Assembly (NCBI GenBank): GCA_038277395.1
Contig: CM076190.1
Location: 251,143,256-251,207,255, forward strand
Length of the DNA: 64,000 bases
Direction: 5' to 3'
Origin: Dryocosmus kuriphilus
Taxonomy: Eukaryota > Arthropoda > Insecta > Hymenoptera > Cynipidae
Shown here in pieces: positions 1 through 10,727 of the stretch (its first letter is position 1; each line of letters opens with the position of its first letter). The notes beneath the pieces were generated by a model, which made no database searches, was not told the DNA's origin, and saw only the letters and a list, made by a program, of their open reading frames with translations. The translations under genes and the position numbers were made by a program.

Positions 1-1
1 A

Positions 2-945
2 AAAGCCATATCTAGTAAAAGACCTAAAAAAGCTCCGGGATTTGAGGGAATCCAGAATATTGTTCTAAAACACCTACCCAAAAAAGCAATAGTACAACTA
101 ACATACATATTCAATACATGCTTCAAGAAGGGTTACTTCCCTAGGGAATGGGAAAAAGCGAAGATCGTACTAATTTATAAAACAGGAAAAAACAAGAAAC
201 TACCGGAGAGCTGCAGACCCATCAGCCTACTATCCAATATAAGTAAAATTTTAGAAACTATAATGATGAATAGGCTCAAACGCCATGAAGCAATACATAA
301 CCAACTGATTCCACAGCAATGTGGGTTAGGTCTAAGCATAATACTGTGCGACAACTAGTGCGTCTCACAGACTATATGTCAACGAAGTTCAATAAAGATA
401 AAAGTACAGGTGCCATATTCCTCGACTTGAAAAAAGCTTTTGACGCGGTGTGGCACAAGGGTATAGTGATTCAATTGAGTAATTATAAATTCGATCATTA
501 TTTTGTCAAACTTATATCCAATTACTTAAGCGATAGATCATTTGTGACAGAGGTAAATAATGAATATTCGGAAACAAAAAATATGGTGGCGGAAGAACCA
601 CAGGGTTCAGTACTGGGACCAGTACTATTCGTATACCACATTAATGACGTTCCAGTAAATGAAAAAGTTAATTTAGCTATATTTGCGGATGATCCTGCAC
701 TATACACAGCATCGTGTCAAAAAAAAACAAATTTTAAAAAATATACAAACTTACATAACAAACCTAGAAAAATATTTGTTGAAGTGCAAGCTCAGGATTA
801 ATACAGAAAAGACTGAACTTATAACCTTTTCCCATAAGGAGCGTGATAAAATAGTACCTAAGATATATATGTACAATGAGGAAATTGAACCAAAACGACA
901 AGCCAAATATCTAGGTGCAATACTTTATCCTGCCCTTAGATTTAG
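2..945 (+). pseudogene. LINE reverse transcriptase fragment (Jockey-like), truncated at the window edge
   Basis: Translating from base 2 gives a non-LTR retrotransposon reverse transcriptase. KKAPGFEGI and RPISLLSNISKILE mark the RT fingers region. After a one-base loss near 330 the frame continues with AIFLDLKKAFDAVWH, then PQGSVLGPVLF, then FADD as the catalytic pair of aspartates. Another frame change occurs near 690-720, after which LRINTEKTEL and KYLGAIL (the post-RT thumb) are readable. The 5' part, including any endonuclease, lies outside the window. The element stops abruptly near 945, where mariner sequence begins. Jockey-like assignment rests on the motif style and is tentative; any related LINE clade would look similar. 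It is a dead copy with two frameshifts. Confidence 0.85.
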
Positions 946-1739
946 TTTTGGGCATGAAACGTGTGGCAGCGACATTTGTTCCGAAACTGCGTAATTTTGA
1001 CCAAAAGAATCATCGAATGAGCATCGCTCCTGAGTTGTTAAATGACGTCAATAATGATCCTGATATGCTGAAAAGGGTTATAACTGGTGACAAGTCATGG
1101 GTATACGGTTATGACGTCGAAACCAAAGACCAGTCGTCCCAATGGAAGACAGCGGAAGAGCCAAGACCGAAAAAAGCACGTCAAGTTCGATCAAATGTCA
1201 AGGCTTTGCTCATTGCTTTCTTCGATTACCGTGACGTAGTACGTCAAGAATTCTTACAACAAGGTCGCACGGTCAATAAGGAGTATTATCGTGAAGTTAT
1301 GCGCTGTTTGCGAGAAGCAATACGACAAAAACGTACAAAACTGTGGAAAAATAATTCATGGCTTTTGCATCACGACAATGCTCCTGCTCACTCATCGTTG
1401 CTTATGCGTGACTTTTTGGACAAAAATAAAACCACAATTATGCCTCAACCACCATATTAACCGGATTTGGCCCCCTGCGACATTTTCTTGTTCCCAAAAC
1501 TAAAGATACCCATGAAAGGAAGGAGATTTGCAACGGAGATAAAGAATGCATTGTTGGAGGAACTAAAGGCTATATCAAAAAGTGCTTATCAGAAGCACTT
1601 CCAGGATTGGAAAAATCTTTGGTATAAGGGTGTTACATCTGAGGGGGGTTGCTTTGAAGAAGACAACATAATAATTGAGGAATAAATAAATATTTTTTCG
1701 TAAAAATTAAAAGCCACCTTACTTTTTGAACGCATCTCG
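946..1739 (+). mobile_element. mariner transposon, 5'-truncated, one in-frame stop
   Basis: The frame opening at 948 reads as the middle and C-terminal part of a mariner transposase (DDE/D family, cut-and-paste, nuclear). GDKSWVYGYD carries the first catalytic Asp and HHDNAPAHS the second. PPY-stop-PDLAPCD carries the third, the D34D arrangement typical of mariner. One TAA codon (near 1,458) interrupts an otherwise open frame to EEDNIIIEE at 1,685. The 3' terminal repeat, ending near 1,739 in CACCTTACTTTTTGAACG followed by CATCTCG and a TA, resembles the end of the mariner at 62.34-63.47 kb, so both belong to one family. The N-terminal helix-turn-helix and 5' terminal repeat are missing; the junction abuts LINE sequence. 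Confidence 0.9.
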
Positions 1740-1741
1740 TA

Positions 1742-2889
1742 TCTGTCTCACCTCCTGGAGTAGGTTGCATACGGCGGAGGACAGGACTAAGGATTTCTTC
1801 CTTAGCTTCCCGGTTCAAAGTGTAGGTGATCCGGGTCTTCCTGAAAGGTTTCACCAGGAGCATCATCTCCTAGCCAAAAGACTTCCTAGATCCAGCTTGC
1901 ATTCGAAGTAGAGGTTTCTGGACTTTAGTATTTGAAATTGCGGGTTTGGAGAACATCTAATTCTTCAGGTGTCTGCCAAATACGGATCTCAAATAGAAAA
2001 GGAAAGAGCGTTGGATATAGACTCTGATAGATAACTTGAATTACGAGGAACAGGGCAACAAAAGTCCACTCTTGACTGCTGCTGAGAATATTTCTCAAAT
2101 TAAATTGATGAGCCAATTGAATAAAAAAGCGTTTTAATAAAAATAGTTTATTTTATCGAAATACCCTTCTATCCCAAGATTCCCAGAGAGGATTATTTGA
2201 TTATTAAAATTAAATATCAGAATTGGTTTCAAATAAGAAGACAGGATCTTCTAGAAAACTTTCAAAGAGAAAAATCTATAAAGATTATATTGATAATTAA
2301 AAATCTTCATGATTAAAATTAAAATAAATTTAAAAAATTGAGAAAGAATAAAGAGAAGTTTGAATAAATTATCTGGAGAATTGCTTGGTTAAAAATTGGA
2401 CAATCTTTTATAAAAACGAGAGAGACTTATTGAAGGAAACATTTAGAGATCATAGAGAATCTCATTTTATTTCGATTCTTATTAAAGAGGAGAATCATAC
2501 AAGAATTTTGTGCCAGCGAGGTATTTAGCAAAAGAGAAATCCAACAAAATTATTACTTCATTTAGAATATATTCATCAGTAGAGAATTATCATTAATTTT
2601 TTTAGAAATAATCTCAATAGATTTACCATTGTATGTGCATCTTAATAGAATTGCTTAAGGAATATTAAGAATACAGAAAGATACTGCCTGCTAAATAATA
2701 ACTAAGATTAATTACTGCATTAATTAATAAAATTAATATATAATTGTATTCTCAATTAGCATTAGAATTCTGAATAAAGTTCATAAATCTACAGGAAAAC
2801 AAAATATCTTATACTTTCTGTCGTGCAAGCTCCATATTTCTTAGATAAACTTATTATTAATAATAATAATAATCCTACAAAACTAAAGG
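1742..2889. other. AT-rich spacer without a recognisable gene
   Basis: After the mariner end there is about 380 bases of moderate GC content, then about 750 bases of very AT-rich sequence with short ORFs only. I see no domain, splice pair or repeat that supports a gene here. Confidence 0.6.
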
Positions 2890-3190
2890 GTTTCAATATA
2901 TATACATATATCCCATAGCTAAGTCGCTAAAATATTACCCAGTTATATTATTCTGTTTTAATATCTATTATTCTCAATGTAGTGGAAATTTTATCAATTT
3001 TCAGTGTCAAAATCGGATTCTTCTGAAACGCAAAATATTATGTTCTTGAAAAAATTGTGTAACTTATTTTCGGCCCTTGACACCTATAAATGAAATGTAA
3101 ATATCTCGAGAAGGTAAGCGTAACGTGTGCGATAATCTACTAGATGATGATTGTATACATGTATGGTTGTTCAGTCATTTTATTATTACT

Positions 3191-3222
3191 ACTACATATA
3201 TAAAAGATGTTTCATTTCAGTC
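3191..3222 (+). promoter_or_regulatory. Core promoter of locus A: TATA box and initiator
   Basis: TATATAAAAG at 3,197-3,206 is followed by the arthropod-type initiator TCAGT at 3,217-3,221. The same pair with the same spacing recurs at 27,441-27,465 in locus B. About 200 bases of 5' leader separate it from the ATG at 3,423. The spacing (about 22 bases) is a little shorter than usual. Confidence 0.65.
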
Positions 3223-3538
3223 TTAGACAAAAAAAATGGAGATAGCGTTTGCTAGATCGGAGGTTACACGTGTTACATTTACACTATTTAAAATCACTTA
3301 TAACTATTGTGTAAGCTAACTCATTTCTTTCGTTCCCATTCTTTCCAGAATATTTATTAGTTATATTGTTAACCAAATTATTCATTGAATAAGTTATTCA
3401 GTGTTGGGTCTAATTGGCAAAAATGAGGAACATTTGTACTGTGGTCATATCCTTGGCTGTAGTCTTTAATAATATAGGTAAATATAATTATTTAATATAA
3501 CTATTATGTTACCTGGAGAAGAACCTATAGCTGAACAA

Positions 3539-3575
3539 ACGATATGTATCCTTGATCTAGCCATATATATCGTTA
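3539..3575 (+). other. Conserved intronic hairpin
   Basis: AACGATATGTAT pairs with ATATATATCGTT across a 13-base loop, about 60 bases after the exon 1 donor. Locus B has the same hairpin at about 27,784-27,820 with fully complementary 12-bp arms. The single arm difference here gives a G-U type pair, so pairing is kept. Confidence 0.55.
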
Positions 3576-4004
3576 GAAGTGAACCAACGATATTGGAGAA
3601 ACCTTTAAAGAGCGGAACCACATCGTTGAATCGATTTATGAGATATATCATAATTATTATTTAATGGTAATTAAATGCCCTATAGAGATATTTAGTGCTT
3701 TGCGTTTTAAAGGAAACTGTGGTTCCGCTGGCTTAAAGTTAAACTGCCAAAACCACTCGTGAGAAAAAAAAACTTGGAATCGAGTTATGATCCATATCAT
3801 AACCAACCGCTCGTTTAATGCTATTTATTGCTAGATAAGTTCCTCTAAATAGAGCCCGACAAAGGCGTCACTTCAAATAGTGATGATGAACAAGCCTAAA
3901 AAATGATCTTTTAAACAATTAACAATGGGTTAATCAAAAAACCGTATCTTTACATAGAAGAGTACAGATGTCACGAAACAATCTGCTTCAATATCTAGAT
4001 ACCT

Positions 4005-4300
4005 TTCCCATACGTTGAATCGCTAAAATATTACCCGGTAATATCTAGATATACAGTTTTAATATAGGTTCTTCTATGTGTAGTAGAAATTATATGAATT
4101 TTCAATGTCAAATTCGAATTCTTCTAAAACGTAAAATATTATGTTCTAGAAGAAATTGTGTAACTTATTCTTTCTCCTTGAAACCTGCACATAAAATGTA
4201 AATATGTCATAAAGATAAGAATAACGTCGGCAAGATTTTACAAAGTAATGGTGTTATTCGTATGACCGTTTAATTATTTTATTATTATTACTATATATCG
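4005..4300 (+). repeat. Intronic second copy of the promoter module (locus A)
   Basis: This intron segment repeats the sequence upstream of the promoter (about 2,920-3,200). Shared blocks include TGAATCGCTAAAATATTACC, GATTCTTCTAAAACG, GAAATTGTGTAACTTATT and the run ATTATTTTATTATTATTAC. The upstream copy continues into TATATAAAAG, whereas this one reads TATATCGACGG and has lost the TATA box. The same intronic copy exists in locus B (28,375-28,680), so this internal duplication is older than the gene duplication. Confidence 0.75.
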
Positions 4301-4479
4301 ACGGCTGAGGGGAAGAACCACCTATCTCGTCTCCCGGTTCAGAAACCACCAACCTCTGGAGCCCTTTTTTTTCTCAAATATTTCTAGTGGCATCCCTACA
4401 AGATTTCAAGATGCTTCTCTTATGCAAGCAGATATGATTTCGAATCATGATGGCAATTTTTTAATGGCTTAGAGGCTCT

Positions 4480-4610
4480 AAAAAATTCCAAAAAATCACT
4501 TAAGATCTCTCAAAATCCTTTAAAGTTTCTTTGAAAACCCTTGAAATTCTTCGAATTCATTCAACATAATTTTAAATCTCTTGAAAATCTTGAAGGTCTT
4601 TTAATGACCT
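4480..4610 (+). repeat. Degenerate TTGAAA/TTCTTGAA repeat in the locus A intron
   Basis: A run of loosely repeated 10-14 base units such as CTCAAAATCCTTTAAAG and CTTGAAATTCTTCGAATTC. The same type fills 28,850-29,110 in locus B and, much longer, 57,000-59,200. Confidence 0.65.
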
Positions 4611-4624
4611 TGTAGTTGGTGGGA

Positions 4625-5271
4625 GGGCTTAGGGGTCTAATCGGACGAGCGACCTGGATTAGTTGAATCAGAGGGACTGTATCGCGAGATGCGGCTGCTC
4701 TGGGGAATCGGGGGTTTCTGCTCTGCGGGACCCTGACCAGGAAGCGGTCCTTCCAGGGGGTAATGGCAAAACCTCCTGGAATATCGAGGGCGCAAGTCCT
4801 TATGCCTCACCCTTTAACCCATCGCCAAAAGTGGACGGTTCCTAAAGGGATAGCTCCAAAGGAGACGGCTCCTAAGGAGAAGCCGACCGCTCCTAAGGGG
4901 ACGGCTCTAAAGTGGCGAAGGAGAGAATTACTGGGTAGTCAGGACTCCTCACAAGGGGTCGTGGAACAACGGACTTCATCTGGAGCCGCTCCTCATATCC
5001 GTCATGTAGGTGGGAGGAGAAGGGGCTCCAGGAGCAACCCCTTGAACAGGGAGACGGAAAGATCGAGGTCTCTGAAGCCACAGGACCTGACCTTTGTACA
5101 TGCACGGGGTGGAACTTGCTTCCACAACAAAGTGCGGAAAATGCGGTGTGGCACAATGACCCTATAGTATAATTGCCGGGGGAGGAGGTGGTTTCAGTGG
5201 GTAGGGTCATCAGGCTAGTCTCACACTCAGTGGATTTCAATCTCCTCCTCCGGCAACAAAAAAAAAAGTTT
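4625..5271 (+). mobile_element. Poly(A)-tailed retroposon insertion in the locus A intron
   Basis: A GC-rich block absent from locus B, ending in CTCCTCCTCCGGCAAC followed by a run of ten A. It contains short direct repeats of a GG(A/G)AC/TAGCTCC(A/T)AA(A/G)G-like motif near 4,840-4,910. Near 5,170-5,250 are inverted CCGGGGGAGGAGG and CCTCCTCCGG blocks bracketing the 3' end. The A tail and the clean absence from the paralogue support retroposition (SINE or LINE fragment). The 134-codon frame at 4,763-5,167 has no recognised domain. Confidence 0.55.
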
Positions 5272-5357
5272 CTTTATATCTCGTAAACTTCATTAAAAAT
5301 TTTTAAAGTCATTTAAATCAGATCAGAAACTCTCAGGTGCCTTTTGTTCAAAAATAG

Positions 5358-6046
5358 TAGATTACACACCAAGGGGAGAAAGGCAGCGATTTCCGACGAG
5401 TGTGAAGTTTGCTGCCGAGCGAAGCGAGGACAGCAATCACACAAGTCAAGAAACTGCGTTCTCCCCTTGGTATGTATACTCTTTTTCATGACATTTCTGC
5501 AGAAAATCCGACTGGAAAGAAAGTGCGCACAAAAGGAAAATTCAAATCGGTGTAACCAGGCTCATAGGGAAAAATGTTAGGAGTACAGAGCGAGTGCAAG
5601 TTTAATCTGTTTTGATGAAAGCACTAATTTATTACTTAGAATTGTAATGTATGTTCACATTGGAATATTTCCCAAATTAAAAAATTTCTAAAATTTTGAC
5701 AACTTTTGAAATTTTTGAGAATTTTGGTAATTTTTGAGAATTTTTGGTAATCCTTAAAATTTTTGGTAATTTTCAAAATTTTTGGTAATTTTCGAAATTT
5801 TGGAAATTTTGGAAGTTTTGGAAATTTTGGAAGCTTCTAAAAATTTGTCGAGCTTCCAAATATTATACAAGCGTTCATATTGAAAAAATTTTAAAAAATA
5901 GGCAATGCAGGCTACTATTTACTTTCGCCCCTAGGGGTGCAAGTAGATGACGTAGCGGGGCGAAAGTAAAGAAGCCTGAAATTGGTCACTTTCGAAGTGC
6001 GATACAGGCATCGAAAGTTGGCCTTTCTTCAGGGGTGTTGTGAAAA
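5358..6046. mobile_element. Second insertion in the locus A intron, with two hairpins
   Basis: Absent from locus B, where the flanking sequence is continuous (CAGAAACTCTCAGGTG then GTGCTTTTTCA). It starts with a foldback of about 100 bases: ACCAAGGGGAGAA at about 5,369 pairs with TTCTCCCCTTGGT at about 5,471, with GCCGAGCGAAGCGAGG in the loop. The middle (5,640-5,870) is a degenerate GAAATTTTTGGTAA repeat. The 3' part has a second hairpin, TACTTTCGCCCC at about 5,919 with GGGGCGAAAGTA at about 5,967. No coding sequence was recognised. Confidence 0.55.
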
Positions 6047-6809
6047 GGTGCTTTTTCAACTGAGCGCCAATTGAGAATGATTGGGAACGATTCGGAAATG
6101 GAGGAAATGGAAACTTTCACCCATTGATTGTCTGTCTTCTGACGTTTTCAATTGATTCCAGTAGATTATTTCTAGAAGGTTATGCTTGTAAAAAAATGAA
6201 TCCTGTATTTCTTATTGCAGACTTCAGTTCACAGTCCGAGCGTTTCCCTAATGATGACGGCATTCCTGGTGTTCCTCGAAGCAGACCTGTTCTACTTGAC
6301 CTGTTTCCTACTTCTTCCACGTCACCTCTTCGTTCTAGGTCCAGGTCACCACATCGTCAAAGATCCATATCTCCTCTTTACAGGCCTTGTCTCCTGGTAT
6401 CAATCTTCTGAATACTAATGACCTTGAATCTATTCGGCTTATTCCCAACTACAAACCGGACCGGCTATTCGAACTTCGAAAATACGTTTTTCCTGACCAT
6501 ATACAGCTTGAGTTGAAAGGAAGCGGAGGTCAATATGTGCCCATGCTACCCGGGGAAAAAAGAGTATTAATAACTTTAGATGGTTTCATCTTTGCCATAT
6601 TGCACCGAAGAGATATGTTTCGTGGAATATACAAACCTAAAGCTCTGCGTGGGAAACGGGCGAAAATAAACATGATTACCGGATATATTAAAGAAATGAC
6701 AATAGAAGAAGAGTGCGAAGTTCCAATAGGCAATCAAAACCCAATCCGTGATAATTTTAATTTAGTGCGTTTACTGACACGTGAAAACTACTCTGATAGA
6801 GACTTCTGA

Positions 6810-7632
6810 TAGAAAGTTGCTTTGAAATTTATCCAACTGCTTCCATTTGTTTCCGCACCCTTCCGATATCTGCATCCGATTCTATCAGAAAATTTCTGGT
6901 AGAAGAGCCCTATGAGATTTAACGAAGAAAGTTGTTAATTTAATTTATAATTGATTTACAAGATCTTCTCACTAACTTCAATTTTTTACTCAAAATTTGT
7001 TGAAGTTTCTGATAGAAGCGGAAAGCTTCTGATGCAGATTTTTGAAAGAAAATTGTACACAGACCTACACGAAATTTCCTGTCCCAAATTACAAAGGTAC
7101 AATTCTGGACACCATTAATTCAATAAAAAAAGTAAAACTTCAATATAATATTTCTTGTGACCCTTTATTACAAGTAACTAGTATCTATATAAAATGTCAA
7201 TGTACTATGATTCTTAGGGCTTAAATGCCCCGATACACTTAAGTTCTTCAGAAGCAGATAAAAAAGTTTCTTTTTATTCAATCAGAAAAATATTCTAGTC
7301 AGAAGGATATTACATATTGCTAATTTTCCACATATAGGGCCCTTCTGAAATAAGAAAACATTTTTCACAAAAATTATTCGCACTCAAAAAAGAGATTTTA
7401 AAAGTATTCACCACAGAAGAAACTAAGGTCAAGTTTTGTTGCAGGTAAAATTTAGCGTGGTTAAAGTTTAAATACTATTTCGCAAAAGTTTATCTTAAGA
7501 TGGAATAAAATATGTCGTCTGCCACCCCGCCAACTGCAGTTCAAAAAACGGCAAAGCGTAAATAATATCAGGCTAGAAAACAGGAAAACGGTGTTTAAAA
7601 GCCATCGCCCTTATTTCAATGTCATTTTAAGT
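6810..7632 (+). other. 3' flank of locus A, shared with locus B
   Basis: AT-rich sequence after the stop codon, matching 30,087-30,893. It contains GAGGTTTAAC-free AT-rich blocks and a 17-codon frame starting ATG at 7,512 (MSSATPPTAVQKTAKRK). The equivalent codon in locus B is GTG, so I do not call it a gene. Confidence 0.5.
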
Positions 7633-7689
7633 GTCATATGTTAAATGTCACATTAAGACTTCAAAATTGAACCCGTAGACGTACAAGGA

Positions 7690-8565
7690 TCTTCCATCAA
7701 TGGTAAATCGTAAACTTTAGCGAACACTTGAGAACCTTTGGACGACCCCGCAGCTGTTCATATAAAGTCAATACTCAAGCCACGTCGTTTTGCAGCTGAA
7801 GCAGATGCATGGCGCGTGCTATGAGAGGAAAATTGAGAAACGTCTATACCACTTTTACTTAGAAGAGTTTTAATCCAGCGACTCTGTGAGCTTGTACTAA
7901 CTATTTTATGTGGTTTTCTTTAAATGATATGAAAAGCTTGTCTTCTTTTCCTCTCAAAGTTTTAGTCGCATTTTTGTAAGCTAAAAATATTGATATAGGG
8001 CATATCCTCTCATCTGCTATGTAACGAGGTACAATCAATCGGGGTTATTTTCCATATCAACCAGATGTTTTTATAGAATCGGTTATTGCAATAATCACAG
8101 AATTTTTCGTTTCTTTTATGTTTTTCAAATAGATAAGCGATAACGTTTGCATGCGGTGACCTGTGATTAGAGCCAACAGTCAAATTGCTTTCATAGATAA
8201 GTCCTCTAATGAAAGATTCTCATTGCAGCCTAATTTTTATCAAATATAATCTATCATATTATTGGGATTCCAAAAAGCATTATATTTTGCCTGCGAAGGC
8301 CTCAATTTTTGAACACCTGTAAAAAAACGTTTTATGTTAGCGTCCGTACCGATTTCTTGAACAATATGGGCGAAACGGCCGCCCTGAGACTATTTAAAGA
8401 ACCGTGTTTAGTATTATTGTTGTGAAATTCGAAGGAAAGATAGGCGAGGACATCTGACGACGAGCCTTTAAGAGGATTGATACCTCTTCGGTTACAAAAG
8501 CGCCACCATTTTTTCAAGGCGCAGTCGTATTGCTTAACCGTGCTCGGTCTCATAGAGGAGCACAT
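7690..8565 (-). pseudogene. Tyrosine recombinase of the DIRS-like element
   Basis: The N-terminal part (8,565-8,332, minus) reads MRPSTVKQYDCALKKWWRFC and SSDVLAYLSFEF, a SAM-like core-binding domain. Further down, the catalytic core shows SSHSTRHASASAAKRRGLS, the H-x-x-R signature. FAKVYDLPL follows, with the presumed nucleophile Tyr, near 7,730-7,850. Reverse transcription in DIRS elements gives a circular product that this recombinase integrates without target duplication. One stop lies between the HxxR and Tyr motifs, and frame breaks lie between the N-terminal and catalytic parts. Confidence 0.8.
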
Positions 8566-8824
8566 TATCTCAAAGGATTCCTCGGGAATACCTCACAGCC
8601 GGTAGCGCTTCCAGACAGCACTGCGGAGGTCAACGTAAGTTTCTGCCATAAGGGGTGAGGTTCCCTGTTAGAACAAAGAAGCAAGTCGATACAAGGTTTG
8701 AAATTAATTTCGTCCGAAACTATCATGGATCGAAAAAGAGGGTCCCAAGACTGAGAAGGTCAGTCCGTTACGACAACTATGCCTACTGCTCTATCGTCTT
8801 GGATTTTTCACAAGACATTGAGAA

Positions 8825-9643
8825 TTATGACAAATGGGGAAACGTGTAAAAGAAATAATTACCCCATGCGATTGTGAACGCGTCGCTTGTAAAGCTATTA
8901 GAGACTTTAAACCAAGCCACGTAAACCTTGCACTGAGTGTTTACGCGACTTGCAAGTAAATCAATTTCGATCTTTCCAAACATATCAGAAATCTCTTTGA
9001 AAGCATGTTTGCACAAGGAGAATTCAGTTTCCGGTTCCAAATGGCGTGATTCCCTATCGGCCTCAATGTTCTCCGACGAACTTGTGTAAGACGAGAAAAC
9101 CCATAGCCTGCTTTCCCCGCACCGGCACTAAATATCGTGTGCTATTTCACTTAAACTTTCGAATTTAACACCATCAATTCAATTTCTGTATGATATTGCA
9201 ACCGTCTTATCAATGCGAAGAACGACATCGGTATTTTACCTTCCATTCGCGAAGCACTTTAAAGCAAAGAAAGATGCTTTTAGTTCCAAAAGATTAATTG
9301 GAAGTTGACGTTATTCTCCGCTTCAAAAACCATGCGCTCTATGTTCCTCACAAGCAGCGCCCTAACCTGATAATGATGCATCCGAAAAGATTTCAAGAGC
9401 GAATTGTCGTGGTTTCAAGGACTTTTCCGTATTTGAGCTCCTACGCAGCCACCATTCTATTTCTGAAAGCACTCGTCTGAACAAAGTCATTCTATTTTTG
9501 CAATTTCCATCTGACTTATCTAGGGCTAAAAATTTTTCGCGTTCAAAAATTTTTGTGTGAAGAAAGCCATACTCCAGAGTTGGGAAACAAGAGATAAGTA
9601 AACCAATTAACTCGGCGAATTCTCGGATTCGACACTGCTTCAT
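8825..9643 (-). pseudogene. RNase H and connecting domain of the DIRS-like element
   Basis: The frame 9,643-9,362 contains FAELIGLLISCFPTLEYG, the start of the RNase H-linked region. It ends in ALEIFSDASLSG, where the IFSDAS Asp is the first RNase H catalytic residue. The frame 9,040-8,825 has IDLLASRVNTQ, SDAFTIAW and FFYTFPHLS, which matches the DLFASR...DAF...W...YAFPP pattern seen between RT/RNase H and recombinase in DIRS pol proteins. The two pieces are separated by frame breaks. Confidence 0.75.
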
Positions 9644-9645
9644 TT

Positions 9646-10340
9646 TTAAGAATCTTTGCTCAATTCGACAACTTTTTGGTGCTTTGCTAGTGGTAAGCCA
9701 ATTGACATTTTTTCCGAATTAAAAATGTAGCCTAAATATTGACACACCATATCAGGTTTAAAAATACTTTTATCAAAATTAATAATAAAACCGAGTTTTT
9801 GTATCAATTGTCGAGTGAAGAGCAATGCTTTTGTACAAGCTCTGGCTGTATCAGCCAGGATCAAAAAATCATCTACATAAACTACGCAATAAATACCTTT
9901 ACTCCTTAAGAGAGCGCATACGGGCTTTAGTATCTTAATAAAAACATACGGCGCCGTGTTAAGCCCGAAAGGTAAACACTTAAAATCAAATAAAACACCA
10001 TTGTACCAAAATCTCAAGTAGTTGCAGTCCTGTTTACAAATCGGTACCGCGTAGTATGCATCTTTTAAATCTATTTTACCCATCAAACAATTTTGTTTTA
10101 ATAATTTTGCGGTTGACCGCCAATCCTCCAGTTTAAAATGCTCCGTGTCAACAAAATCGTTAAAATTTTTTAAGTTTAAAATTAATCTAAAGCCACCAAT
10201 ATGTTTAGATTCAAGAAAATATTTGAGATAAACTCGTCGTTAACGTGCGTATATTTTGTAGTCGCATCTTTCTCTTCTAAAATTGAAATCATTTCGGAAA
10301 TTATTTAAAGCTCTTTTGTCGCCCATTTTCTTTCTATAGG
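9646..10340 (-). pseudogene. Reverse transcriptase of the DIRS-like element
   Basis: The frame 10,086-9,646 reads GKIDLKDAYYAVPI (first catalytic Asp), CLPFGLNTAPYVFIKILKP and VYVDDFLIL (YVDD box), then CQYLGYIFNSEKM. Upstream, GGFRLILNLKNFND and HFKLEDW are readable to about 10,340 after a frame change. The palm motifs are those of DIRS/gypsy-type RTs; the recombinase downstream decides for DIRS. Confidence 0.85.
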
Positions 10341-10727
10341 TGCGATTTTTTTAACGACAGAACCAGTAAATGGAATTAAACAGCCTTCTAACCACGACAA
10401 CATTTTTGGATCAGAAGTTATTTTCACCCGTTCACTTATAAAGAATGTTAGACTACCCGCGATACTTACACTATCTAGCGATCTTTCCGGCTCGGGTGAC
10501 GCAAGTGTTGGCGCGAGGACCTATGGTATGAGCTCTTCTGATCTTGAACCTTCTTGGGCTGATATGGAGTTTACGATGCTGAAGTCCTGTTCCCGTCCGA
10601 TTGTACCGCTCTGGATTTCCTCGATCGTAACGGGTTTTTTGAGTTGTTGGAAACATTTGCAACCTTTGGAGGAGCTTTCAGTTTCTTGCTTGATTTCTCA
10701 ATCAACTCTCGCATTTTTACTCTTTTC

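Larger units (their letters stand above)
3423..6809 (+). pseudogene. Locus A: two-exon secreted protein of unknown family, frameshifted copy
   Basis: Exon 1 (3,423-3,477) encodes a hydrophobic leader, MRNICTVVISLAVVFNNI, and ends at a GT donor after the first base of a codon. Exon 2 starts at 6,221 after TTCTTATTGCAG. It encodes FSSQSERFPNDDGIPGV, an RSRSRSP stretch, and a C-terminal region with DGFIFAIL, RGIYKPKAL and IRDNF, ending at TGA 6,809. Relative to locus B, one base is missing near 6,385 (CAGGCCTTG against CAGGCCCTTG). The frame therefore closes at 6,411, although the remaining 140 codons stay open in the next frame. That suggests a very recent loss or a sequence error. A three-base in-frame deletion lies just upstream. 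No known domain was recognised. The leader suggests secretion; function is unknown. Confidence 0.7.
2890..7632 (+). repeat. Segmental duplication, copy 1 (locus A)
   Basis: This stretch aligns by eye with 27,050-30,893 in the same orientation. It covers the promoter, exon 1, intron, exon 2 and about 800 bases of 3' flank. Shared landmarks include CCCATAGCTAAGTCGC (locus B CCCATAGTTAAATCGC), TATATAAAAG, the ATG exon, CAGAAACTCTCAGGTG and CAACTGCAGTTC. The shared sequence ends near 7,632, just where DIRS-derived sequence starts. Copy 1 carries two insertions absent from copy 2 (about 4,625-5,271 and 5,358-6,046). The two copies lie about 24.2 kb apart on the same strand, as expected for a tandem gene duplication later spread apart by TE insertions. 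Confidence 0.85.

Noticed and set aside
4763..5167. 134-codon frame with repeated PKGTAPKE-like units
   Set aside because: Inside a poly(A) retroposon absent from the paralogue; the repeat comes from short direct DNA repeats, and no domain is seen.
7512..7565. Short conserved frame MSSATPPTAVQKTAKRK downstream of locus A
   Set aside because: The start codon is GTG in locus B and the frame closes after 17 codons, so there is too little support for a gene or exon.
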